This document shows positions 53,796 through 62,991 of a stretch of 64,000 nucleotides of DNA, piece by piece (position 1 is the first letter of the stretch; every line of letters begins with the position of its first letter). Under the pieces are notes generated by a model. It did not search any database. It was given only the letters and a program-made list of their open reading frames with translations, and was not told the DNA's origin. Position numbers and translations under genes: made by a program. Source of the stretch: Mogibacterium sp. (lineage in GTDB: Bacteria; Bacillota; Clostridia; Peptostreptococcales; Anaerovoracaceae); assembly GCA_017403955.1 (NCBI GenBank), contig JAFRDH010000007.1, forward strand, positions 186,001 to 250,000, read 5' to 3'.

Positions 53796-55733
53796 ATGGC
53801 TAATTATTCTTTCATAATCAATGTCGGAAATGCGATTGATAAATCGCATTTCCGAATGTATTTTCACGAGAGCATCAGCACTAAGCGGCTAAGCTTTTAT
53901 GATATCGAGGATTTCTCGGAACTGAAGGACAAGGTAACAGTTATCGGAAAACATATCGATAGGAATGTTTTCGAAGCTGACAGCAATTACCTTTATATTT
54001 GCACGAGCAGAAAATGGGCTGATCAGACAGATCTTCTGTGGTGGACATTGTTCCAGAAATCATATGTTTATTCCTCCATTCCTGAGGAAATACAGAAAAA
54101 AATCAAGAAAGTATATCTGATCATCGTTGATTATGATGAGAATATCATAATGCAGATCGATGGAAGGCGGGACACAGTAGATACGAAGCTTCTGGAGACC
54201 GGCTATCTGGAAGATGGCGTTGTGAGCAAAAGCTGGGATGCTATTGCTCACCCTGTTGTTACGGAAGAACAGCTCAGAGGAATCGGAAACCTTTATGATG
54301 GCTCCGGATTTGATGAAGAGCTTGAAGATGTTTTCGATGAGAATGTCTGCGGATCGGCTTATTGCCAGTTCATCATGAATTCGCTTGATCATTTCAAAGA
54401 GCTTTCAGACAAAAAGGAAGCTGACGGAACAGCGGTCTATTCTTTTACCAAAATTGTCAAAACGGATTTCAAAGAGAAGTTTGTGAAGAAAATCAACAGG
54501 ATAGATACTCTCATTATTAAAGTTGATCCTGCTGATCAGGCAGCAAAACGTCTGTCGCAGATGAAACTTGTTACTTTCCTGGTGAACTCCGTAGACAAGT
54601 CTGATATTTCTGAGATAGATAGAGATTTCAGAAGATATGAACAGGAATTCGATCCTGTTGCTGAAGCGCTTAAATTAAAAAGGTTCGATGAAAGAATCGA
54701 TAATCAGATAAAGAAGCTGGAGAAGAAAACCGATGAACCACTCGTTGAGTTTACGTACCGTGAAATAAGACCGATTTCTGAGCTGACATCTGAGAAGCTG
54801 ATAGGAAATGATGAAGCGATCAATAACACATTGAGCAAAGTCATGGGTTTCAGAAATAAGGAGAACTGGGACAAAGATTTCGAAGAGCTTCTCAATGATA
54901 TCTCGTCTTATGAAGAAAAACTCAAAGATTATGGCAAGGAAGTCAATAAAGAATTCCATAAGAACAAGAATGAAGCCATTTCCGAGAGAACTGTTTCATA
55001 TGAAAATGATAATGTGGCATTAGCTGAAATAGAGAAAGAGATCGAAGCAGCCAATGATCACGCATACAGAGAAAGAGATAAGGGCGATAATACATTTGCG
55101 ACTATAGTTGACATCACAAATCAGTTCAATAAAGTCGGCAGATGTCTGAAGAAATTGAATACCGCTAAGACGAGCGGCAGTAAAGTCAGCTTTGCCGGAA
55201 TCCTGTTGTTCATTTTTATCATGATAATCGTTCCTTATTCGATCAGCCAGACTTATATATATGCCGGCTTGCTCGAAGGGAACTTCATGCCGCTGATCTG
55301 CATCGGAGTACTGCTTCTTGCAGTCCTCCTCGCAAAACCTGTAGCTTCAATCGCTCTTGACACTTCTTTCAGAAGAGAAGCCAGGAAACTTCAGGATCAG
55401 GTCAGGAGATACTTCGACGGAATTCAGGACAGGCAGAGACTGTTCCATGACGGCGTCAATTCTATGATAGCGATATGGAACGCACAGCAGAAATATGACG
55501 CATGCCAGGAAGCGATAGCTGTTAAACTGGAAGATCATCAGAGACTGGATTATCACAAGAATGCTCTGAATAATTTCGATCGTGTCATGAAGTACTTCGA
55601 TTCATTCATAGCTAATTACTATGATGAGGAATGTGGCTACATATTGCAGACTGACCGGACGGAGCTCAAAAAAGATAAGGATGTGACTGATAACCGGATC
55701 TACTGGATAGATAAGGTTGTTGATGCGGCCTGA
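53796..55733 (+). CDS. Unrecognised coiled-coil protein with two membrane segments, 645 residues
   Basis: No family is recognised. The first 300 residues look globular alpha/beta (SFIINVGNAIDKSHFRMYF; YLYICTSRKWADQTD; VYLIIVDYDENII). About 305-440 is rich in charged heptads, a likely coiled coil. Two hydrophobic segments lie near 465-485 and 493-518 (FAGILLFIFIMIIVPYS and LICIGVLLLAVLLA). About 125 helical residues follow. The layout (cytosolic head, coil, membrane hairpin, coil) resembles the 575-residue protein earlier in the cluster. A perfect 14-bp inverted repeat lies just inside the 5' end. GAAGGAAC precedes the ATG. Confidence 0.75.
   Translation: MANYSFIINVGNAIDKSHFRMYFHESISTKRLSFYDIEDFSELKDKVTVIGKHIDRNVFEADSNYLYICTSRKWADQTDLLWWTLFQKSYVYSSIPEEIQKKIKKVYLIIVDYDENIIMQIDGRRDTVDTKLLETGYLEDGVVSKSWDAIAHPVVTEEQLRGIGNLYDGSGFDEELEDVFDENVCGSAYCQFIMNSLDHFKELSDKKEADGTAVYSFTKIVKTDFKEKFVKKINRIDTLIIKVDPADQAAKRLSQMKLVTFLVNSVDKSDISEIDRDFRRYEQEFDPVAEALKLKRFDERIDNQIKKLEKKTDEPLVEFTYREIRPISELTSEKLIGNDEAINNTLSKVMGFRNKENWDKDFEELLNDISSYEEKLKDYGKEVNKEFHKNKNEAISERTVSYENDNVALAEIEKEIEAANDHAYRERDKGDNTFATIVDITNQFNKVGRCLKKLNTAKTSGSKVSFAGILLFIFIMIIVPYSISQTYIYAGLLEGNFMPLICIGVLLLAVLLAKPVASIALDTSFRREARKLQDQVRRYFDGIQDRQRLFHDGVNSMIAIWNAQQKYDACQEAIAVKLEDHQRLDYHKNALNNFDRVMKYFDSFIANYYDEECGYILQTDRTELKKDKDVTDNRIYWIDKVVDAA
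53824..53855 (+). repeat. Perfect 14-bp inverted repeat inside the 5' coding end
   Basis: TCGGAAATGCGATT (53824-53837) and AATCGCATTTCCGA (53842-53855) are exact reverse complements with a 4-base centre. The stem begins 28 bases after the start ATG at 53796. As RNA it is a very stable hairpin beneath the initiating ribosome; as DNA it is a dyad. Confidence 0.9.
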
Positions 55734-55765
55734 CTTGCAGGTTATTAAACCGGAAGGATGATATT

Positions 55766-58700
55766 ATGATTAGATTTGTTGCTATGGTAATAGTATTACT
55801 GGCAATATACGCATTGCTGGTTTTCTGCCTTGGTAAATTGAATTTCAGCAATATATACAGATTCCTGCAGGCACCTTTTGTTGCTGCATCTGTAATATAT
55901 TCTATTGCAGCATCTGCCGCGTTCATTTTCATTCTCGGTGGAGTCGATGCCTTGATGTCCTTAAAGTTTGTCACCGACATTGTTCTTGAGGGTGTTCCTG
56001 CAAAAAGCTACAGCCCTGCGTTCATGCTGGTAATAACTTTGATCGGGAATATCATCTATATGATCGGCGCGCTGATCGTGATAGGGATAGTCCGTTCCGT
56101 AAAATCTCATAATAAGGGTTACGGCGGTTCGTCATTTGACAATGAAATGGCTAAATTCACCAACAGATACTATGAACTTGAAGATGGTGAAGGCTGGCCA
56201 TATATCAGGAATGAACACATCCTTACTGCTAAATGGCTCAATTCTGCACGCAAAGTAATACTTGTTCTGTTCATAGTGTGGCTGATGTTTGCATGTCTGA
56301 TGCTGTATTCCGGGATCGAAAAGGCTCCGGAAAAACTTCTTGTTGCACTGAAATATTTCATTATCATTCTGAGTGCTGCGTATGTTCCTATCGCTGAAAT
56401 GTTTTATTTCCTTGACGGAATCAGCAGATTTGACGATGTGTCTGATTTCAATATGGACTTTGACATTGACGAAGTCGGACTTACAAGAATCGGAAATTAT
56501 GAAATGCTCATCAGACATTTCCAGCTGAAGTATGGCGATATGATCGCCAATAATGGTAAATGCCTTGTTGAGAAGGCATCTGTTCAGCAAGCCGGACCAA
56601 ATGATGTCGGAGAACAGATGGTCAAGAGGAGCAAGAACGCTAACGCTTACAACAGCATAATCAAGAGCATCAAATATAATACTGATACTTTATCCGAAAA
56701 CAACTATACAGAAGCAACTCTCAGTCTCGTAAACGGAGACAGCATCATCGTCGCAGACTCAATCTATGGCGAGATCCTGCTCTATGTTGCAGGTTTCCTT
56801 AACTACAGACTCTCTTCGGGCGGCAAAGCACTCATAGTAACTTCATATAAGTCCAGAGTTGAGAGAATCAGAGAAGAATTATATGACAGATTGTCCCGCA
56901 TCAACGATCTGGATCCTGTATGGAAGATCGGAACAATAGAGGACAACTGGGCAATAACTGCAGACATAGTAGTTTGCTCTATAGACAAGCTTGATCTCAT
57001 AGGAAACCAAGAATTCACATCTCAGATCGGATGCGTAATAGTAGATGATCCGAGCGGTTCATTCGTTTCTGCTGAGGTTGCACAGCGTATGTCGTACATG
57101 AAGATCACCGGAGAAATCAAGGACCGTGAACTTCAGTACATATTTATTTGCAATGAGGATAACCGTAACCTCGAAGAAGGACTTGAACATATCGTCGGAC
57201 ATGACCTTAAGTCCTTCAAGAGCTCGACGGCAAAGGCTGACTTCTACTGCATGATCTGGAAGAATGAATCTTTCAACCAGCCGCAGACCAGGATCGGGAT
57301 ACAGCCTTACATAGGCAATGCTTCACTTATTTCGCTTGAAGCAGCAAGACTCGGAGTCAGAAGCATCGGAATGTGGGTCGATGGAACTATTCCGTTTGTC
57401 ACCTACAGAGACCTGATGATGCAGAATATGGATGAGATCAGACAGAAGTTCCTGAGGACTTCTGCGATCAATATGAATGATATCGTCACTTATAATGCAT
57501 CAGAGAACTACCGAAAAGGTCTCAGGGACAGAGGCCTCAACACTGTAGATGAGAAGAATGAACTGAAATTCATCATCGAATATGATGTGGACAACAATTT
57601 GCTGACTGTTGCGAAAGCCTGGAGCAATTATGCTCTTAACAAGAATACACTTATCACAATTGTCAGCGATACCTATATGCTGCGTGGATATCTGGCAGAT
57701 AATCTGGCAACGCTTGTTCATACACCTTCGATCATCAAGCAGATCATACCGTCAAAGGGTGAGGATGTACACAGGTCGAATGAACTGCTTCTCCTCAGAT
57801 TGTACAGAGGAATGCGCAGCGACTATCTTATTGAAGCATATAACAGCTTTAACGGGACGCACTTTACGAGCGACCAGATAGAGGAATGTCTCGAGGCACT
57901 TCTTAGTGATGTATGCCCGGATAAGCTGATCAAAGATGGAGCTTACGGATGCTTCACCTTTACTCAGGATATTGAATTCTCTAATGATAATAATGATCCT
58001 AAATATGTCAACTTCTATACGATCAGACTTACTAATGCAAAAGTCTATGATTTTGTTCTGAATAAAACGAACTACGCAAAGATAAGATTCGGAACAGGGG
58101 ATGATTTGACAGTTCTTCCTATAGATATTGAGGATATTTATAATTATTATCTGCCTAAGCAGATGCATTGCTTCGACGGTGAGCTTGCAGTCATCAAGAA
58201 AATCAAGCCGAACGGAGAGATTCTGATCGAAAGAACTACTCCGCAGGATGTCAGGTCTTATGTTTCGATCGCAGAGTACAGATCGGGAAGATGCAGCGAA
58301 GAAAGTGTCACGATCACGCATTCCGGGCACTATTCGCTTTCAGAGATAACTGCCGATATCGAGTGGGAGATCTCAGGGTATTACAACTTCAAGAAAGGAA
58401 ATCAGCTGTTTGTTGACGATCCGAATCTCGGAAGAAGGGAGACATTCGTTGAAACCCATCTCGCCGAGCCGATCACTGTAAAGCGTGATAACAAGAGAGG
58501 CATAGTCCTGAGGCTGGGCCAGGTATGCGACTCGAAGGAGAAAGTAGAACTTACATTAGCTCTCATGCTAAATGAACTGTTCAAGACTTTGTTCCCGAAC
58601 AACTTCAATGATATGGCAGCGTGTGCTGTAAGATTTGAGAAGATGAACGAACTTCTTGAAAATCTTCCTGCAGAAGAGAAGCCTATAGCAGACATCATTC

Positions 58701-59650
58701 CTTGCATCGCTATCGAGGGATTCCATTCAAGTGATTTCCCTGAGATCGTACTGTTCGAGAAATCTGCAAACGAGAGAGGTCTTCTGAGCGAAGTCATCGA
58801 TGAAGTCAATCTCCAGAACATTTTCGACATACTCTACAGTTACCTGAAATGGGAGCTCGAAGCAGATGAGAAATATCTGAGTTTTGGATTCGAGCAATAT
58901 CCGTCGCTTCTGGATATCGAAGGAACACTGAAATATCTTGAGAGCGTAAGAACACTGAATAATGAACCGGTTAGTGATGTATTCGACTTTATGGATATTA
59001 CAACTGACGTATGTCAGTATTGCGGCAGACCGCTTGGAGTTGAAGCTGTAAAGACTGATGACGGAAGAATAATGTGCGTAGAGTGCAGAAATCAGCTTGT
59101 AACATCACAGGCTGAACTGAAAGAGATCTTCATGGATGCGACCAGCAAGCTCAAGAGCCATTATGGTCTTGGCACGAACGGCAAACAGCCATGGGATATC
59201 AGGCATGTCGGATTCAAGAATGCGCAGGAAATCATACGCAGAACCGGCAGCAGCAGTGTTCTCGGATTCTATAACTTCAAGAGACATGAGCTTTGGATCC
59301 TTAAGGCGGTTCCGAGAGCTTATGAATTTTCTACACTTGTACATGAGCTTGTGCATGCTTGGCAGCATCAGAATTTCCCTAGGAAAGCTCTTAACGACAG
59401 AGACCTTGCGGAAGGACAGGCAATGTGGGTCGAAATCGAAATGGCACGTCTTGAGCATCAGGAAGCATATGCTGAGTATCTTGAGCGTGCACTTGAACTC
59501 GGTCTTATTACTTCGACGTTACCTGATGGCACAGAATTCTCATATTCAGTAGGCTATTTCGAAATGAAGAAGCGTATGGACATGAAGAAAGAGACAGAAA
59601 ACGCATTTGATGTTGCGATGCAGTGGGCAAAGCAAATAGCCGGTATGTGA
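55766..59650 (+). CDS. Multi-spanning membrane protein: degenerate SF2 helicase-like region, zinc finger and HExxH protease
   Basis: The 1294-residue protein has about five N-terminal membrane segments (1 to about 207). Residues about 320-700 resemble a superfamily 2 helicase pair of lobes without an intact P-loop (DSIIVADSIYGEILLY, then ALIVTSYKSRVERI, then VIVDDPSG at 425-432 where a DEAD box would lie). Residues about 700-1070 are a beta/alpha part of unknown type. A zinc-finger, LIM-like pair C-x2-C...C-x2-C starts at Cys1083 (CQYCG, CVECRN). It is followed by an HExxH metalloprotease with HELVH near 1193 (TLVHELVHAWQHQN), as in DA1-type LIM-peptidases. GAAGGATG precedes the ATG. The order of domains and the membrane anchoring are unusual. 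Confidence 0.78.
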   Translation: MIRFVAMVIVLLAIYALLVFCLGKLNFSNIYRFLQAPFVAASVIYSIAASAAFIFILGGVDALMSLKFVTDIVLEGVPAKSYSPAFMLVITLIGNIIYMIGALIVIGIVRSVKSHNKGYGGSSFDNEMAKFTNRYYELEDGEGWPYIRNEHILTAKWLNSARKVILVLFIVWLMFACLMLYSGIEKAPEKLLVALKYFIIILSAAYVPIAEMFYFLDGISRFDDVSDFNMDFDIDEVGLTRIGNYEMLIRHFQLKYGDMIANNGKCLVEKASVQQAGPNDVGEQMVKRSKNANAYNSIIKSIKYNTDTLSENNYTEATLSLVNGDSIIVADSIYGEILLYVAGFLNYRLSSGGKALIVTSYKSRVERIREELYDRLSRINDLDPVWKIGTIEDNWAITADIVVCSIDKLDLIGNQEFTSQIGCVIVDDPSGSFVSAEVAQRMSYMKITGEIKDRELQYIFICNEDNRNLEEGLEHIVGHDLKSFKSSTAKADFYCMIWKNESFNQPQTRIGIQPYIGNASLISLEAARLGVRSIGMWVDGTIPFVTYRDLMMQNMDEIRQKFLRTSAINMNDIVTYNASENYRKGLRDRGLNTVDEKNELKFIIEYDVDNNLLTVAKAWSNYALNKNTLITIVSDTYMLRGYLADNLATLVHTPSIIKQIIPSKGEDVHRSNELLLLRLYRGMRSDYLIEAYNSFNGTHFTSDQIEECLEALLSDVCPDKLIKDGAYGCFTFTQDIEFSNDNNDPKYVNFYTIRLTNAKVYDFVLNKTNYAKIRFGTGDDLTVLPIDIEDIYNYYLPKQMHCFDGELAVIKKIKPNGEILIERTTPQDVRSYVSIAEYRSGRCSEESVTITHSGHYSLSEITADIEWEISGYYNFKKGNQLFVDDPNLGRRETFVETHLAEPITVKRDNKRGIVLRLGQVCDSKEKVELTLALMLNELFKTLFPNNFNDMAACAVRFEKMNELLENLPAEEKPIADIIPCIAIEGFHSSDFPEIVLFEKSANERGLLSEVIDEVNLQNIFDILYSYLKWELEADEKYLSFGFEQYPSLLDIEGTLKYLESVRTLNNEPVSDVFDFMDITTDVCQYCGRPLGVEAVKTDDGRIMCVECRNQLVTSQAELKEIFMDATSKLKSHYGLGTNGKQPWDIRHVGFKNAQEIIRRTGSSSVLGFYNFKRHELWILKAVPRAYEFSTLVHELVHAWQHQNFPRKALNDRDLAEGQAMWVEIEMARLEHQEAYAEYLERALELGLITSTLPDGTEFSYSVGYFEMKKRMDMKKETENAFDVAMQWAKQIAGM

Positions 59651-59659
59651 TAACAAAAC

Positions 59660-60757
59660 ATGAAGCTTAGAAATTCCAAAAAAGGTTCAATACTTTATAT
59701 CGCAGCACTTGTGATAGTAAGTGCTGCGGTTTTGGTGTTCTGTATCATGTTTGGAAGAGGCACCGATAACACCATCGACAAAATCATCCATGAGCATGAT
59801 GATGAAGACCGCTACGCCGGATTAGGCGGAAGACCGACTATTGAAGCTGAACTCGACTATATGATCCTGAAATACGCTAATGGTCTTGATCACCTCAAGG
59901 AAGATGAGGATGACGACGATCAGCAAGACGACGATCAGAAGAAGGACGACGATCAGCAGGATGATGATCAGAAGAAGGACGACGACCAGCAGGATGATGA
60001 TCAGAAGAAGGACGACCAGCAGGACGATGACAAGAAGCCGGAAGGACCGGATCCTGACTGGAAAAATCAGATCTTTGCTATGTACAAGGCCGTTGATACT
60101 GACGTGACGATCACCCCTGCTAAAGACGTTACCTTTGATACTATTTTCCAAGCTCTTGATATCGAATGCAGATACATGACAGGAGAGGATGGGATTTTCC
60201 CTAAGTGGTATTCATATACAACTTCTGAACATGAAGACTATAATTTGTGGAATCTGCATGTCGATTATACAAGAGACATCGATGAGATCAAGAGAATTAA
60301 AGAAATGACCGCAGAAAAGGAGGATGCTGAAGTAGCAGCCAAACTCAATGTCGCCGGTATGTCTGATGAACAGAAAATAAACGCGGTAAATGAGTTTGTA
60401 TGCGATTATACTGAGTATTATTCGCCGGAACCATATCCTGACCAGAGCCATACTGCTTATGGAGCGCTCTTCGAGTATGAATGCGTTTGCGATGGATACT
60501 CGAGATTCGTGAAGATGATCTGCGATGATATCGGTATAGACTGCAAGATCGTTATAGGCGATGTAATAAATGCCGGAGGTCATGCGTGGAATCTTGTCAA
60601 AATTGACGGCAAATGGTATCACCTTGATGTCACATGGAATGACGGATGCGGTAACAGGAAAGAATATTATTTGATACCTGACTCTTTCCTTGATCCATAC
60701 CGTGTCTGGAATCACGATATGTACCCTGAAGTTTCAAAAACTCCGTATAACAGATAA
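59660..60757 (+). CDS. Membrane-anchored transglutaminase-like protein
   Basis: The 365-residue protein has one N-terminal membrane anchor (ILYIAALVIVSAAVLVFCIM), then an acidic run of DDDQQDDDQKK repeats, then a transglutaminase-like fold. The likely catalytic set is Cys277 in CVCDGYSRF, His308 in GGHAWNLVKI and Asp323 in YHLDVTWND, all in the family order. Bacterial relatives act as proteases or as crosslinking or hydrolytic enzymes on surface proteins; placement outside the membrane is expected. The start is 9 bases after the previous stop, with no good ribosome site, so coupling is probable. Confidence 0.85.
   Translation: MKLRNSKKGSILYIAALVIVSAAVLVFCIMFGRGTDNTIDKIIHEHDDEDRYAGLGGRPTIEAELDYMILKYANGLDHLKEDEDDDDQQDDDQKKDDDQQDDDQKKDDDQQDDDQKKDDQQDDDKKPEGPDPDWKNQIFAMYKAVDTDVTITPAKDVTFDTIFQALDIECRYMTGEDGIFPKWYSYTTSEHEDYNLWNLHVDYTRDIDEIKRIKEMTAEKEDAEVAAKLNVAGMSDEQKINAVNEFVCDYTEYYSPEPYPDQSHTAYGALFEYECVCDGYSRFVKMICDDIGIDCKIVIGDVINAGGHAWNLVKIDGKWYHLDVTWNDGCGNRKEYYLIPDSFLDPYRVWNHDMYPEVSKTPYNR
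59912..60037 (+). repeat. Tandem 33-base coding repeat (DDDQQDDDQKK)
   Basis: Three 33-base units (59912-59944, 59945-59977, 59978-60010) and a 27-base partial unit (60011-60037) code for an acidic spacer between the membrane anchor and the enzyme part. Synonymous differences between units show they are not a sequencing stutter. Confidence 0.92.
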
Positions 60758-60774
60758 ATCACCGGAGAATAATA

Positions 60775-62544
60775 ATGATTATTGAGTTTTGTTTTGTTTG
60801 TGCTCTGGTTATATTACTTATAACTGTGATCAAGACTGTTAATGTATATAACCGCCAGAAATCTACGGCTGTCAAACCTATTTATGTGGCGACCGGAGGT
60901 GTTTTTGCTGCGAGTATCATGACATTCATTCCGGTATATGCAGATCTGTTCGAAACGGACAGTCTTTCTGCAGTCAAAACGATCCTGCTTTCGATCCACA
61001 ATGCAATCAGGCTGTTCATTGTAGACGGTGAGTTTGATATCATCAGGGATCATGTAACATCGAATTCGGGCATCGGGGTGTGGTATTCGCTTCTTGCGGC
61101 GATCTTATTTGTTGCAGCGCCTATACTGACTTTCGGACTGATCCTGTCACTTCTCAGGAATATGTATGCTCACATTGTGCTGTGGTGCGCGAAAGGACGG
61201 AACACATATGTTTTCTCAGAGTTGAATGACAGAGCGCTTGCACTTGCCGAAAGCATCAAGAAAGAGCAGAGCAACTGCAAGATCGTTTTCACAGATGTAT
61301 ATGAAAATGACACTGAGGAGCATTCGGAGCTTGCTGCGCGGGCACGCGGACTCAAAGCTATCTCGTTCCGATCCGACATAGAGACTATCAATTTCTCGGT
61401 CAGAGATAACCGCAGCCTTTCTCTGTATCTGATAGGTAAGGATGAAACAGAGAATATACGCCAGTCAGTCAATCTGATCAACAAATTCAGAGAACGTGAC
61501 AATACTCACATCTATATTTTTTCTTCTACTATAGAAAGTGAGCTGCTTATCTCGGATATCGACAAAGGCAAGATCAAAGCCAGAAGGATCAATGAAAACC
61601 ATGCTCTTATCAACGGATACCTTTATGAAGAGGGCGAGATCCTGTTTGACCATGCCGCCGCAAACGGAGATGCTGACAAAGAGATCCGTGCAGCGGTAGT
61701 AGGCCTTGACTCATACGGCGAGGAAATGTTCAGGACACTGACATGGTTCTGCCAGATGGACGGCTACAAATTCTATATGTCAGCATATGACCCTGACCCG
61801 GACAAGGAGTCCGAGCTTAAAGCAAAATGCCCGGAGCTTCTTGATGAAGTTCACAACGGCAAATTCATTCCGGGAGGAGAGGCTTTTTACGATATCAAGA
61901 TCCACTCAGGCGCGAATGTCCGGACAGAAGAGTTTGCGCAAAACATTTTAGCGTTCAAGCCTACTTTTGTCTTCGTTTCGCAGGGAAGTGACAGGGACAA
62001 TATCGCGACTGCAGTAATGATCCGCACTATTTGTGAGAGGGCAGGACTTGATCCGGATATCACTACTATCTGCAAAGAGTCGATCATCAATGAGAGTCTT
62101 ATGAATATCCATAACTTCAAGGGACAGCCATACAGGATCCGGTTCATTGGCTCAGTCGGTGATATGTATTCCAGTGGCTCGATCATCAACAAAGAACTGG
62201 AAGAGGAGGCCCTCAGAAGACATTGCAAGTGGGGCGGAGAAGAGGACTTTTGGCAATATGAATATAACTACAAGTCATCGATCGCTGTCACGATGCACTC
62301 CAAAGTCAAGGAACACTGCAAAATCGCCGGGGCATTGAAGACGCAGGAAGAGATGACTGACAAGGAGCGCTATGAACTTGAGTCTCTGGAGCACCGCCGC
62401 TGGAACGCGTATATGAGATCTGAAGGTTATGTATATAATCCTGTAAGGAACGACCTTGCACATATGCATCATGATCTCGTCCCGTACGATAAACTCAAAG
62501 AAGAAGAGAAGCGCAAAGACAGCAAGGTCGCTGCGTCAGTATAG
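60775..62544 (+). CDS. Membrane TrkA/RCK-like protein with C-terminal RyR-type domain
   Basis: The 589-residue protein has about three membrane segments within residues 1-140. Two Rossmann-like regions follow, of the TrkA-N/RCK kind (SNCKIVFTDVYEND and EIRAAVVGLDSYGEEMFRTL). The last 55 residues (539 onward: EHRRWNAYMRSEGYVYNP, then HHDLVPYDKL) match the RyR domain seen in bacterial conflict and channel-like genes. Relatives are proposed to sense nucleotide ligands and gate a membrane effector, but this is untested. CCGGAG precedes the ATG. A partial paralogue follows at the window's right edge. Confidence 0.75.
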   Translation: MIIEFCFVCALVILLITVIKTVNVYNRQKSTAVKPIYVATGGVFAASIMTFIPVYADLFETDSLSAVKTILLSIHNAIRLFIVDGEFDIIRDHVTSNSGIGVWYSLLAAILFVAAPILTFGLILSLLRNMYAHIVLWCAKGRNTYVFSELNDRALALAESIKKEQSNCKIVFTDVYENDTEEHSELAARARGLKAISFRSDIETINFSVRDNRSLSLYLIGKDETENIRQSVNLINKFRERDNTHIYIFSSTIESELLISDIDKGKIKARRINENHALINGYLYEEGEILFDHAAANGDADKEIRAAVVGLDSYGEEMFRTLTWFCQMDGYKFYMSAYDPDPDKESELKAKCPELLDEVHNGKFIPGGEAFYDIKIHSGANVRTEEFAQNILAFKPTFVFVSQGSDRDNIATAVMIRTICERAGLDPDITTICKESIINESLMNIHNFKGQPYRIRFIGSVGDMYSSGSIINKELEEEALRRHCKWGGEEDFWQYEYNYKSSIAVTMHSKVKEHCKIAGALKTQEEMTDKERYELESLEHRRWNAYMRSEGYVYNPVRNDLAHMHHDLVPYDKLKEEEKRKDSKVAASV

Positions 62545-62584
62545 TCTGCAGGGCTCCCCCCTGACAATAAGACTCTGAACAAAA

Positions 62585-62593
62585 TGGTATATT
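62585..62593 (+). promoter_or_regulatory. Extended -10-like element, TGgTATATT
   Basis: TGn plus TATATT lies 52 bases before the RyR gene, in the 101-base gap. No -35 box at standard spacing is seen. Confidence 0.35.
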
Positions 62594-62645
62594 CGTTTTG
62601 TAAGGAACGGATCCAAACGAAGAATACCAAGGAGGAATTATTATT

Positions 62646-62924
62646 ATGTATGATCCAAAACCGATAGATTTAAGCGATGTTGTACTGCCGGAGGACTTGC
62701 TTGAGCTGACTGAATTGATAGCCCAAAATGTTCACGATGTATGGGCGGCAAGCAGGATCAAAGAAGGCTGGAAGTACGGCCCTGTAAAAGATTCTGAGAA
62801 GAAGGAAACCCCTTTGCTGGTACCATATGAGGATCTGCCGGAGAGTGAAAAAGACTACGACCGCAATACAGCATTTGAGACATTGAAACTTATCGTCAAA
62901 ATGGGATACAATATAACAAAATAA
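62646..62924 (+). CDS. Stand-alone RyR-domain protein
   Basis: The 92-residue protein is almost entirely one RyR domain: YDPKPIDLSDVVLPEDL, ELIAQNVHDVWAASRIKEGW, then LLVPYEDLPESEKDYDRNTA and MGYNITK. In animals this repeat is part of ryanodine receptors; in bacteria single copies occur in conflict gene neighbourhoods and are thought to bind a small ligand. AAGGAGGAATT lies before the ATG. It sits between two membrane TrkA/RyR-associated paralogues and ends in a terminator. Confidence 0.93.
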   Translation: MYDPKPIDLSDVVLPEDLLELTELIAQNVHDVWAASRIKEGWKYGPVKDSEKKETPLLVPYEDLPESEKDYDRNTAFETLKLIVKMGYNITK

Positions 62925-62935
62925 TCGAAATGAAT

Positions 62936-62966
62936 GCTTCACTATAAAAAGTGAAGCTTCTTTTTC
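62936..62966 (+). terminator. Intrinsic terminator after the RyR gene
   Basis: GCTTCAC (62936-62942) pairs with GTGAAGC (62951-62957), followed by TTCTTTTTC. It would cut the transcript before the last, partial gene. Confidence 0.75.
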
Positions 62967-62991
62967 ATGAGAATGAAAGGCGAACAGTGAC

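Noticed and set aside
59912-60037. CRISPR-like tandem repeat
   Set aside because: Units are contiguous without spacers and stay in frame in a transglutaminase-like gene.
62546-62565. Terminator after the first TrkA/RyR gene
   Set aside because: CAGGG/CCCTG is a short stem with no T-run.
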